Positions 19,746 to 26,715 of a stretch of DNA of 64,000 nucleotides are shown one piece after another. The notes under the pieces were generated by a model that did no database searches, was not told the origin of the DNA, and was given only the letters and a program-made list of their open reading frames with translations. This DNA is from Rhizobium sp. C4 (lineage in GTDB: Bacteria; Pseudomonadota; Alphaproteobacteria; Rhizobiales; Rhizobiaceae), in NCBI RefSeq assembly GCF_021026315.1, contig NZ_JAJNCX010000006.1, positions 234,469 through 298,468 of the forward strand, written 5' to 3'. Numbering within the stretch: position 1 is the stretch's first letter; the number at the start of each line of letters is the position of its first letter. The translations under genes were made by a program, and so were the position numbers.

Positions 19746-20570
19746 ATGCGACTGAAGATCAGCCACACGACCGAATATACCTACGAAGATCCGGTGCAGT
19801 ATTCGCTGCAGCGCCTGCGGCTCACGCCGAAATCCGGGCCGACCCAGAAGGTCATCTCCTGGAAGACCTCCGTCGAGGGCGCCAAGATCGAGGTCGCCTA
19901 CGACGACCAGTTTCAGAACTTCACCGAACTGGTCTCGCTGAACGGCGACCAGCAGACGATCCGCATCACCGCGGAAGGCGAAGTCGAGACGATCGACAAG
20001 GCCGGCGTTCTTGGCCCCCACACGGCCTATGCGCCGCTCTGGCTCTACCGCCGCGAAACGCCGCTGACCAAGCCCGGCAAGTTCATCCGCGAAATGGTGA
20101 AGTCGCTGGATGTCGCCGAAGACTTGCCGAAGCTGCACCAGCTGATGAGCCGCATCAAGGCGCGCATCGTCTATACGGCCGGCACGACGGACGCGGCAAC
20201 GACCGCCGAACAGGCCATGGAGCTGAAGACCGGCGTCTGCCAGGACCACGCCCATGTCTTCATCACCGCCGCCCGCCTGATGGGCTTCCCCGCCCGCTAC
20301 GTATCCGGCTATCTCCACATGGAAGGCACCCCGGAACAGACCGCCAGCCACGCCTGGGCTGAAGCCCATGTCGACGGCCTCGGCTGGGTCGGCTTCGACG
20401 CCGCAAACGACATCTGCCCCAACGAGGACTACGTCCGCGTCGCCTGCGGCCTCGACTACAAGGACGCCTGCCCCATCTCCGGCATGATCCACGGCGTCTC
20501 GGCCGAAACGATGAAAGTCGCGGTCATGGTGGAAGGCCCGAGCCAGTCGCAAAGCCAGAGCCAGAGCTGA
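19746..20570 (+). CDS. Transglutaminase-like (papain-fold) protein
   Basis: 274 residues. N-terminal beta domain (MRLKISHTTEYTYEDPVQYSLQRLRLTP type, about 1-110) followed by a transglutaminase core with the catalytic triad visible as Cys in ELKTGVCQDHAHVF (about 160), His in SHAWAEAHV (about 200) and Asp in GFDAAND (about 218). No signal peptide, so probably cytosolic; could be a protease, amidase or acyltransferase. The C-terminus ends in a Gln-Ser repeat (QSQSQSQSQS). Third member of the ATP-grasp/alpha-E set, 110 bp after alpha-E. The proteasome-like Anbu gene often found with this set is not present in the window. Confidence 0.9.
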   Translation: MRLKISHTTEYTYEDPVQYSLQRLRLTPKSGPTQKVISWKTSVEGAKIEVAYDDQFQNFTELVSLNGDQQTIRITAEGEVETIDKAGVLGPHTAYAPLWLYRRETPLTKPGKFIREMVKSLDVAEDLPKLHQLMSRIKARIVYTAGTTDAATTAEQAMELKTGVCQDHAHVFITAARLMGFPARYVSGYLHMEGTPEQTASHAWAEAHVDGLGWVGFDAANDICPNEDYVRVACGLDYKDACPISGMIHGVSAETMKVAVMVEGPSQSQSQSQS

Positions 20571-20601
20571 AAGCGGACCGGCAGGGACTTTGAGCGTCCC
20601 G

Positions 20602-20697
20602 CCCCTCACCCTGCCTCCGCTTCGCTCGGCGAGCCTTGAGTCTTGATCTCTTCTCCCCTTGGGGAGAAGATGCCGGCAGGCAGATGGGGGGTGCCTC
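20602..20697 (-). repeat. Rhizobial palindromic element, copy A
   Basis: Intergenic palindromic element. It contains the 9-bp-arm hairpin CTTCTCCCC/GGGGAGAAG (20650-20669) flanked by GCCGGCAGGCAGATG and, on the left, CCCCTCACC plus a small CGAG/CTCG stem. Its reverse complement matches copy B at 26528-26573. Confidence 0.75.
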
Positions 20698-20741
20698 CCT
20701 GCGAAGCCAGTTTATCATCGCATCGACGCAAGGAGCGTGTG

Positions 20742-21137
20742 ATGAAGGACATGAAACTTCTCAAGAGCGAAGCCGACTATCGCGAGGCGCTGACCGAAAT
20801 CGAAACCTATTTCGATGCGCTTCCCCTGCCCGGTTCCGCCGAGGCGGACCGCTTTGACCTTCTGGCCATGCTGATCGAGGCCTACGAAAACCAGAACTGG
20901 CCGCTCGACACGCTTGACCCGATCGAGTTTCTGCAAGGCTTCATGGAGAACAGGGGCTATAGCCGCGCCGATCTCGCAGAGGTTCTGGGATCACGCTCGC
21001 GGGCCTCGGAAATCATGCTGCGCAGACGCCCGCTGACGCTGCCGATGATCCAGAGCCTCGTTGAAAAATGGCGTATCCCGGCCGACGCCCTGATCGCGCC
21101 CTATCCGCTGGCAGATAAAATCGCAGCCAACGCCTGA
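20742..21137 (+). CDS. HigA-like antitoxin / HTH regulator (orphan)
   Basis: 131 residues. The N-terminal half (YREALTEIETYFDALPLPGSAEADRFDLLAMLIEAYE) and C-terminal helix-turn-helix (RGYSRADLAEVLGSRSRASEIMLRRRPLTLPMIQSL) match the HigA antitoxin layout of HigBA type II systems. Start ATG 20742 follows AAGGAG (20730-20735). No HigB mRNA-interferase gene is found on either side: upstream is a palindromic element and the transglutaminase, downstream a terminator-like hairpin. It may be a free-standing DNA-binding regulator or the survivor of a lost toxin pair. Confidence 0.82.
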   Translation: MKDMKLLKSEADYREALTEIETYFDALPLPGSAEADRFDLLAMLIEAYENQNWPLDTLDPIEFLQGFMENRGYSRADLAEVLGSRSRASEIMLRRRPLTLPMIQSLVEKWRIPADALIAPYPLADKIAANA

Positions 21138-21145
21138 AACGAAAA

Positions 21146-21168
21146 AAGGCCAAGCATTGCTTGACCTT
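21146..21168 (+). terminator. Hairpin after the higA-like gene
   Basis: AAGG-C-CAAGC (21146-21155) pairs with GCTTG-A-CCTT (21159-21168) around a 3-nt loop. A run of A precedes it and only TCCTC follows, so termination is moderate at best on the plus strand. Confidence 0.45.
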
Positions 21169-21311
21169 CCTCGGTTGTCCGCGCGGCGCCAGTTCATCCG
21201 TGGCTTGCCTCTCGCTGACAAGGTGTTTCTACCGCAGGTATTTGTCAGCAATATGACATTGGCTATCCCCGACGATGCCGATAGTGTCCCGCCCGAACAG
21301 AGGCTGAGAGC

Positions 21312-22037
21312 ATGCGGACACTGGAACAGGCGATCAATGCGGCAAAACCTGTCGAGGGCGCGCGCTTCGATGGCGACGACTTGCAGGAATTCCATGTCAG
21401 CGAAGTGGAATTCCGCGCCTGCCGCTTCGTCAATTGCAATTTCGACTATGCCAGCTTCCGCGCCGTCAAATTCATCGCCTGCAGCTTCGATCATTGCTCG
21501 TTCAAGGAAGCAAGGTTCAAGGACTGCCTCTTCGCCGAAGGCGAGACGGGAAGCGAATGGCGCTACAGCGACCTCTCCAAGGCCGAGTTCGAAAAGTCCA
21601 ATCTCTCGCTCAACAAGTTCGTCGGCTGCGAGGGCTATATGCTCGCCTTCACCGATTGTGCCGCGCCGGGCCTGAAGGTGGACATCGAAGCGCAGCGCAA
21701 GATCCGCAGTCAGGTGATCCCCGGCGGCCTGCGCTTCATCCGCTGCAAGCTGCAATATGCCGAATTCGCCCCCGGCGACCTGCAGGACAGTCTCTTCGAA
21801 AGCTGCGACCTGCGCGACGCCTCGCTCGCCGGCTCGAAGCTGAACAATGCCAGCTTTCGCGGCTCCAGCCTCTCCAATATCGACTTGACCGGCGCCGTGC
21901 TCGATCATGCCAATCTCTCGCATGCAAGCTTCGACGAACTGGATTTCCAGTCCATGGCCTCCTTCCACGCGCTCTCCGTCACGCGCGACCAGCATGAGGC
22001 GATCGTCACCTCCTTCGGCCTGCTGACGGTCGACTGA
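21312..22037 (+). CDS. Pentapeptide-repeat protein
   Basis: 241 residues with two blocks of A(D/N)LXX-type repeats, about 18-65 (CRFVNCNFDYASFRAVKFIACSF and following) and about 140-225, separated by a non-repeat linker. This is the bipartite layout of Qnr/MfpA/AlbG right-handed beta-helix proteins that mimic DNA and protect gyrase. Many pentapeptide proteins have other or no known functions, so a gyrase role is only a possibility. Cys is frequent at repeat positions. No signal peptide; stands alone between the higA-like gene and the convergent gene at 22038, whose stop is directly adjacent. Confidence 0.88.
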   Translation: MRTLEQAINAAKPVEGARFDGDDLQEFHVSEVEFRACRFVNCNFDYASFRAVKFIACSFDHCSFKEARFKDCLFAEGETGSEWRYSDLSKAEFEKSNLSLNKFVGCEGYMLAFTDCAAPGLKVDIEAQRKIRSQVIPGGLRFIRCKLQYAEFAPGDLQDSLFESCDLRDASLAGSKLNNASFRGSSLSNIDLTGAVLDHANLSHASFDELDFQSMASFHALSVTRDQHEAIVTSFGLLTVD

Positions 22038-22655
22038 TCAGAGCTTGAGGCGGGAGGCGATGCGCTCCGGCAGCGCCCGGTCGACCACGAACTGGCGGAT
22101 ATCGGCGACGGCGAGATACTGGCCTCCCGCGCCCTGTTTGCCCAGAACCTGAAGCAGCACCGGCCATTCGCCATCCATCAGCTTGCGGTCGATGGCGCGG
22201 CGGTGGCCGGCGGCGCGTGCCCAGTTCGTCTCCATGAACCGCGTGATCTCGGCCGCGTCGAGCCCCGGCTCGGTTTCGCCGGCACTGTCGGTCTTCGGCG
22301 ACGCAAAGCCCGCAAGCCGCTCCAGTTCCGCTTCGTTGACCGTGCCATCGACGCCGATCACCCGCGAACCCGCGCCGCGCTTGTCCAGTGGCCCGCCCCG
22401 AAGGCCGGACAGATGCACGCCCTGCCGGCCGTTGCGCCAGATCTGCACCGGGCTCAGGCCATTGGCCGCCAGCGCAATCAGCGCGACGAGAACGAAAGGC
22501 AGCGGCTTGCCGCCATCGCTGACCCGCGAGATCGCGCAGATGGTGTCCGAAAGCCGGCCGATCGGCTGAAACTCGTCGTTGATCATGCCCTGCGAGACCA
22601 GCGCACGCAAAAACGGACAGGGATTTCCGGCAGAAACAGGTTTCGCAATATTCAT
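22038..22655 (-). CDS. Uncharacterised protein with N-terminal PCP motif (possible heme-thiolate peroxidase relative)
   Basis: 205 residues from ATG 22655, preceded by GGAGGG with 7 nt spacing; the frame runs open further upstream but without gene-like composition. The N-terminus (GNPCPFLRALVSQGMI) resembles the Pro-Cys-Pro heme-ligand motif of the chloroperoxidase / unspecific peroxygenase family (PCPALNALANHG), and the following helix layout is compatible. The catalytic Glu-His-Asp region of that family is not obvious, and a GVDGTVNEAELERL stretch near 130 looks like an EF-hand loop. Assignment is tentative. Its stop codon abuts that of the convergent pentapeptide gene. Confidence 0.6.
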   Translation of the reverse strand: MNIAKPVSAGNPCPFLRALVSQGMINDEFQPIGRLSDTICAISRVSDGGKPLPFVLVALIALAANGLSPVQIWRNGRQGVHLSGLRGGPLDKRGAGSRVIGVDGTVNEAELERLAGFASPKTDSAGETEPGLDAAEITRFMETNWARAAGHRRAIDRKLMDGEWPVLLQVLGKQGAGGQYLAVADIRQFVVDRALPERIASRLKL

Positions 22656-22884
22656 GAACACGCCCTCCAGGCTCACCATGACAGTCATCGGCAATGCAGC
22701 AATGCCAGACACGGCAACGACGGCGTGATAGTCAATCCTGGCGCCAAACCATTTCTGGGACGATTGCCTTGCCACAAAAAGGCTCGGACAGGCTTGCAGG
22801 GTCATGAATGACGTCTGTGACACGAGGGAAGCCCGCTTCGCCTTCAAACCAGACCGCAAGACGAACCCGGACAGGATGCCCGCC

Positions 22885-23364
22885 ATGATCCTCGGACAAA
22901 GCCTATTCGACGCGGTGCTCGACCGTCTCGCCGAAGAGCGGGAGGGCGAACCGGACGAGGAGCATGTCGCCGCACCAGCCGCCGGTATCCGCGGCCTCAA
23001 TGCGGGCTTTGTCAGCCCCTCCATAGGCATACCGCTGCCTGACGGAGAAGGCCGGCTGCACGACGCCTATTTCGACTTCGACGACCAGCCGTCCCGCACG
23101 GAAAAGCCGGCGCCCGAGCCTGTGATCGAAACCGCCGAGGCGCATCTCTTCTCCCGCCTCACCCCGCAGGATGTGGCCGAAGACCTGAAACTCTCAGGCG
23201 CCAATTCGGCCGAAGCGCTCCATAGCCTCCGCCGCAGCTTCGCCCGCCAGAACCATCCCGACATGGTCGGCGAGGCCTGGCGCGACCAGGCAACGCTGCG
23301 CATGAAGATCGCCAACCTGCTGATCGATGAGGCCCTGAAGCGTCTGCCGCCGGCAGGCCGTTAG
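22885..23364 (+). CDS. J-domain-like protein
   Basis: 159 residues from ATG 22885 (MILGQSLFDAVLDRL); in-frame ATGs at 22876 and 22804 are possible. The body is acidic and poorly conserved-looking. The C-terminal about 65 residues (LTPQDVAEDLKLSGANSAEALHSLRRSFARQNHPDMV) form a short J-domain with the diagnostic His-Pro-Asp, which would stimulate a DnaK-type ATPase. Client or targeting role unknown. Its stop overlaps the stop codon of the convergent small membrane gene by three bases. Confidence 0.75.
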   Translation: MILGQSLFDAVLDRLAEEREGEPDEEHVAAPAAGIRGLNAGFVSPSIGIPLPDGEGRLHDAYFDFDDQPSRTEKPAPEPVIETAEAHLFSRLTPQDVAEDLKLSGANSAEALHSLRRSFARQNHPDMVGEAWRDQATLRMKIANLLIDEALKRLPPAGR

Positions 23365-23627
23365 CCGTCCTGCTCGTCGCCTTCCCGCGCCCGCGCGGCA
23401 TCGGCCTCCGCCTTGGCGGCCGCCTTCGCATCCGCTTTGGCGCGATGCTCCGGAAAACGCCAGAACAGCTCATAGGCCGCAAACAGCCCCACACCCCCCG
23501 CAATCGTCCCCCAGAACGGCGACCCCTTCACCAGTTCCAGCACCGACCAGACGGCCAGAATGCCGACAATCAGCAGCCGGACCCATAGCGGGCGGTAAAT
23601 CGGATGTTCGGGCTCGATATTCAGCAT
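23361..23627 (-). CDS. Small two-helix membrane protein
   Basis: 88 residues from ATG 23627 (MLNIEPEHPIYRPLWVR), with GGAAG just upstream. Two hydrophobic segments (about 14-33 and 38-55) are followed by a highly charged Ala/Lys/Glu-rich tail (EHRAKADAKAAAKAEADAARAREGDEQDG). No family recognised. The stop TAA is nested with the TAG of the convergent J-domain gene. Confidence 0.7.
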   Translation of the reverse strand: MLNIEPEHPIYRPLWVRLLIVGILAVWSVLELVKGSPFWGTIAGGVGLFAAYELFWRFPEHRAKADAKAAAKAEADAARAREGDEQDG

Positions 23628-23734
23628 TGTCTTCCACGGGCTTGAGGGTGCTTGCGCGTATGAACATAAGAATTGCCGCAGATGCCACAAGTTTTTTCGG
23701 ACGAGGACGTTTCGAATGAGGGAGAGGCATCCCT

Positions 23735-23807
23735 CCTCTCCCCTTGTGGGAGAGGATAGCTCGCCCCAAGAGCCGCAGGCGATTGGCTTGGCGAGCTTGG
23801 TGAGGGG
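23735..23807 (+). repeat. Rhizobial palindromic element, copy F1
   Basis: Hairpin CCTCTCCC/GGGAGAGG (23735-23742 and 23748-23755) followed by a GCTCGCC...GGCGAGC stem and ending GGTGAGGGG. Inverted relative to copy F2. Confidence 0.75.
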
Positions 23808-23840
23808 TGAATTGCGGCATATGCCGAGGATAAATCGAAA

Positions 23841-23915
23841 CCCCTCACCTGGAAAATCTAGCACTTAGCTAAAGCTAAGATGCTGATTTTCCTTCCTCTC
23901 CCACAAGGGGAGAGG
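23841..23915 (-). repeat. Rhizobial palindromic element, copy F2
   Basis: Begins CCCCTCACC, contains a GGAAAATC...GATTTTCC stem and ends with the hairpin CCTCTCCC/GGGAGAGG (23895-23915), the exact reverse complement of the F1 hairpin. The middle (GCACTTAGCTAAAGCTAAGATGC region) is itself a stem-loop and differs from F1. Confidence 0.75.
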
Positions 23916-23965
23916 ACCGGACTTCATCCCACAATTTCCCCACTCTCCAACCTTCACGCTATTCT

Positions 23966-24266
23966 GTAGCTCTTCCGCCACCGGATGGACCAGCGACGAC
24001 TGGCCCAGGCGGGAGGAGAGCCTGATGCGATGTTTCGTAACGTGCGGGACATCACATCAGGGGACGCGGGCGGCATTGAGACAAAAACCTCAGTGAAACG
24101 ACTCCCCCGATGGGCCGCGAATGGCTCGGCGGCTTGGCTGCGCCAAAGAACCCGTCTGCCTCCGCAGACGGCTTAGCGAGGCGGCCCGCGTTTGAGGATC
24201 AGGGTCGGATGAGGCCCTGCCTTGCAGATCTCGACGGGTCGCGCTGGCGCTCCGCCGTTATTTTTA
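23966..24266 (+). ncRNA. Candidate structured non-coding RNA, about 300 nt
   Basis: No protein gene lies here, but a chain of nested stems does. Domain 1: GCTCT (23969-23973)/AGAGC (24017-24021), CCGCC (23975-23979)/GGCGG (24008-24012), CCAG (23990-23993)/CTGG (24000-24003). Domain 2: CCTGATG (24021-24027)/CATCAGG (24055-24061), with an inner GATGT/ACATC stem. Domain 3: CATTGAG (24074-24080)/CTCAGTG (24089-24095). Domain 4: GGGCCGC (24112-24118)/GCGGCCC (24181-24187) enclosing CCGTCTGC (24152-24159)/GCAGACGG (24164-24171). Domain 5: CAGGG/CCCTG (24200-24219). A short GGCG/CGCC hairpin and TATTTTT (24259-24265) close it. TATTCT at 23960-23965 could be its -10 box. It does not match, from memory, tmRNA, RNase P, SRP, 6S or a named riboswitch. 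Strand is inferred from the U-run. Confidence 0.5.
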
Positions 24267-24400
24267 AACTACCCATCAGGGCGGCGCGTCAGCGTGGCTC
24301 TCCGGAAGCTGATGTCCAGAGAAAGGGACGGAGGCGGTTAGACCGGAGGATATCTCGGGAAAGGTTTTTTTCGGGTGATTTGGCACGCCGCCTGCGGCCA

Positions 24401-24456
24401 ATCTCCCCCCTTGCGGGGGAGATGTCACGGAGTGACAGAGGGGGGTATGGCGGGGC
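24401..24456 (-). repeat. Rhizobial palindromic element, copy D
   Basis: ATCTCCCCC...GGGGGAGAT hairpin (24401-24423) followed by a GTCACGGAGTGAC stem and a G-run. Reverse complement is similar to copy C 75 bp away, so C and D form an inverted pair. Confidence 0.7.
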
Positions 24457-24495
24457 AGGACGATCAATGGAAGCGGAATATGACGGACGGCAAGG

Positions 24496-24547
24496 GCACC
24501 CCCCTCTGCCCTGCCGGGCATCTCCCCCTTGAAGCGGGGGAGATTGG
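24496..24547 (+). repeat. Rhizobial palindromic element, copy C
   Basis: CCCCCCTCTGCCCTGCCGGG followed by CATCTCCCCC...GGGGGAGAT hairpin (24519-24544). Same family as copies A and B, with inverted partner D. Confidence 0.75.
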
Positions 24548-24605
24548 GTGTGGCACTGGCACCACAAAGACAGAAACACGCCACCTTGCAATCCTCAAAA
24601 ATATT

Positions 24606-24620
24606 GTTATACATAATAAC
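24606..24620. promoter_or_regulatory. Operator in front of feruloyl-CoA synthetase gene
   Basis: Perfect inverted repeat GTTAT-ACATA-ATAAC. The same arms with 5-bp spacer recur at 28010-28024 in the other promoter of this cluster. It is 18 bp ahead of the fcs start, covering the ribosome-site side of the promoter. Most likely bound by the MarR protein encoded at 27487-27927. Confidence 0.7.
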
Positions 24621-24638
24621 TAGTTTTGGGAGGAATTC

Positions 24639-26504
24639 ATGCCAGTTATATCCATGCCGGGCATTCGCCCTGTGAACTTCGGCACGCTCGACGTCTCGGT
24701 GACGACGGCGGAAAACGGGGTGACCTATATCCGTCCGGTCACGCCGATCGGCGACGTTCCGGTTTCCACCATTGCCGTGCTGGAATATTGGGCCGAGCAT
24801 GCGCCGGATCGCCTGTTCCTCGCCGATCGCCTGCCCAATGGCGAGTGGCGGCGGGTGACCTATCGCGAGGCACGCGACATGAGCCGCGCCATCGCACAGT
24901 ATCTCATCGACCACGAACTCTCCGTCGACCGCCCCGTTGCCATCCTCTCCGGCAACTCGGTCTATCACGGCCTCGTGGCGCTGGGCTGCATGAGCGCCGG
25001 CGTGCCCTACGCGCCGATCGCGCCGGCCTATTCGACCAAGTCGAAGGATTTCGACAAGCTGCATCACGTCTTCGACCTGATCACGCCCGGCATGGTCTTC
25101 GCCGAGCATATCGAACTCTACAAGGACGCAATCCGCGCCGTCGTGCTGGAAAGCATCCCTGTCTTCGGCACCGGCGACCTCTCGACCGTGCCCGGCGCGC
25201 ATAATCTCAACGAGATCCTGACGCAGGCGGCAACGGAAGCCGTCGACATCGCGATTTCCAATCTCGGCCCGGAAACGATCGCCAAGTTCCTCTTCACCTC
25301 CGGCTCCACCGGCAAGCCGAAGGCCGTGATCAACACGCAGGGCATGATCTCGGCCAACCAGGTGATGATCCGCGACACGCTGGCCTTCCTGAAGGACGAG
25401 CCGCCGGTTCTGGTCGACTGGCTGCCCTGGAACCACACCGCCGGCGGCAACCACAATTTCGGCATCGCCCTCTTCAACGGCGGCTCGCTCTACATCGACG
25501 ACGGCGCGCCGACCCCGATCGGCATCCACAAGACCGTCCATAACCTGCTCGACATTGCCCCGACGCTCTATTTCAACGTGCCGAAGGGCTATGAAATGCT
25601 GGTCGAGCATCTGCGGACCAACGAGGTGCTGCGCAAGCGCTTCTTCTCCCGCGTCAAGGTGCTGCAATATGCCGGCGCCAGCCTCGCGGATCACGTCTTC
25701 AAGGCACTCGAAGAGCTCGCCATGGAAACGGTCGGCGAGAAGATCATGATCATCACCGGCTATGGCTCGACCGAAACCGGCCCGTTCCTGTCGACCACCG
25801 TCTGGCCCGTCGGCCGCCCCGGCGAAATCGGCCTGCCGGCTGCCGGCTCCGAGATGAAGCTCGTGCCGAATGGCGAGAAGCTGGAAGTCCGCGTCAAGGG
25901 CGCCTCGATCACCCCCGGCTACTGGCGCCAGGCCGACAAGACGGCGGAAGCCTTCGACGACGAAGGCTATTACCTGATGCAGGACGCGCTGCGCTATCAC
26001 GACCCCAGGGACATCACGAAGGGCCTGCTCTTCGACGGCCGCGTGACGGAAGACTTCAAGCTCGACACCGGCACCTGGGTCAACATGGCAAGCGTCCGCG
26101 GCTCGACCATCCGCGGGCTCGCCCCGCTGGTGCGCGACCTCGTGCTGACCGGCCTCGACCTGCCGCATATCGGCGGCCTGCTCTTCCTCGACTACGACGC
26201 CTGCCGCCGCGAATTCCCGGAACTGGCAACGGTCGAGGACACGGCAGCCATCGCCAGGCATCCGGCGCTCGTCGCCCGCATCCAGTCGGGCCTCAACGAG
26301 CTTGCCCGCAACTCGACCGGCTCCTCGACCATGGTGGCCCGCGCCATCATTCTCGAAACGCCGCCCTCGCCGGATTTGAACGAGATCACCGACAAGGGCT
26401 CGCTCAACCAGCGCGCCGTCATGGCAAACCGGGCCGACGACTGCGAAGCCCTCTACGCGGCCGAGATCCCGGCCCATGTTCTGGTCGCCAATCGCAAGGG
26501 GTGA
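24639..26504 (+). CDS. fcs: Feruloyl-CoA synthetase
   Basis: 621 residues, ANL-superfamily acid:CoA ligase, activating ferulate and related hydroxycinnamates with ATP and CoA. Motifs: adenylate-forming P-loop LFTSGSTGKPKAVINTQ (about residue 221), GYGSTETGP (about 375), GLLFDGRVTEDFKLDTGTWV (about 462). The opening and the VDWLPWNHTAGGNHNFG segment are typical of feruloyl-CoA synthetases rather than fatty-acid ligases. GGGAGGA (24628-24634) precedes the ATG. First gene of a catabolic cluster with an SDR, a MarR regulator and a crotonase; controlled through the GTTAT-N5-ATAAC operator. Confidence 0.92.
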   Translation: MPVISMPGIRPVNFGTLDVSVTTAENGVTYIRPVTPIGDVPVSTIAVLEYWAEHAPDRLFLADRLPNGEWRRVTYREARDMSRAIAQYLIDHELSVDRPVAILSGNSVYHGLVALGCMSAGVPYAPIAPAYSTKSKDFDKLHHVFDLITPGMVFAEHIELYKDAIRAVVLESIPVFGTGDLSTVPGAHNLNEILTQAATEAVDIAISNLGPETIAKFLFTSGSTGKPKAVINTQGMISANQVMIRDTLAFLKDEPPVLVDWLPWNHTAGGNHNFGIALFNGGSLYIDDGAPTPIGIHKTVHNLLDIAPTLYFNVPKGYEMLVEHLRTNEVLRKRFFSRVKVLQYAGASLADHVFKALEELAMETVGEKIMIITGYGSTETGPFLSTTVWPVGRPGEIGLPAAGSEMKLVPNGEKLEVRVKGASITPGYWRQADKTAEAFDDEGYYLMQDALRYHDPRDITKGLLFDGRVTEDFKLDTGTWVNMASVRGSTIRGLAPLVRDLVLTGLDLPHIGGLLFLDYDACRREFPELATVEDTAAIARHPALVARIQSGLNELARNSTGSSTMVARAIILETPPSPDLNEITDKGSLNQRAVMANRADDCEALYAAEIPAHVLVANRKG

Positions 26505-26527
26505 GGCGGTCGGCTTCGGCACCGTCG

Positions 26528-26573
26528 CCCCCTCATCTGCCTGCCGGCATCTTCTCCCCGCGGGGGAGAAGAG
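26528..26573 (+). repeat. Rhizobial palindromic element, copy B
   Basis: CCCCCTCATCTGCCTGCC, GGCATCTTCTCCCC hairpin with GGGGGAGAAG (26551-26571). Matches the reverse complement of copy A nearly base for base. It lies between the fcs and SDR genes and could act as an intra-operon processing or attenuation hairpin. Confidence 0.78.
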
Positions 26574-26593
26574 GAAGAGCCGCAACGCCCATG

Positions 26594-26656
26594 GCCCCCT
26601 CGCCCCCTTGTGGGGAGAGGTCCGCCGAGCGTCAGCGGAGGCGGGGTGAGGGGCAG
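26594..26656 (+). repeat. Rhizobial palindromic element, copy E
   Basis: GGCCCCCTCGCCCCCTTG, TGGGGAGAGG, CCGCCGAGC...GGCGG and GGTGAGGGG: same family as F1/F2 and directly adjacent to copy B. Confidence 0.72.
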
Positions 26657-26715
26657 CCCAAATTCAATGTTCGAATGCACGGAACAACCACACCACGCCT
26701 GAGAGGAGAACACCC

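Noticed and set aside
23966..24266. Identification of the structured region as tmRNA, RNase P RNA, SRP RNA, 6S RNA or a cobalamin/glycine riboswitch
   Set aside because: Key conserved strings of those RNAs (for example the RNase P GAGGAAAGUC core, tmRNA T-arm with CCA, riboswitch core loops) were looked for and not found.
24276..26585. Very long antisense open frame (over 700 codons) opposite the feruloyl-CoA synthetase
   Set aside because: Typical antisense artefact in high-GC DNA; Asp/Gly/Val/Arg-rich translation without domains, while the plus-strand frame has full enzyme motifs.
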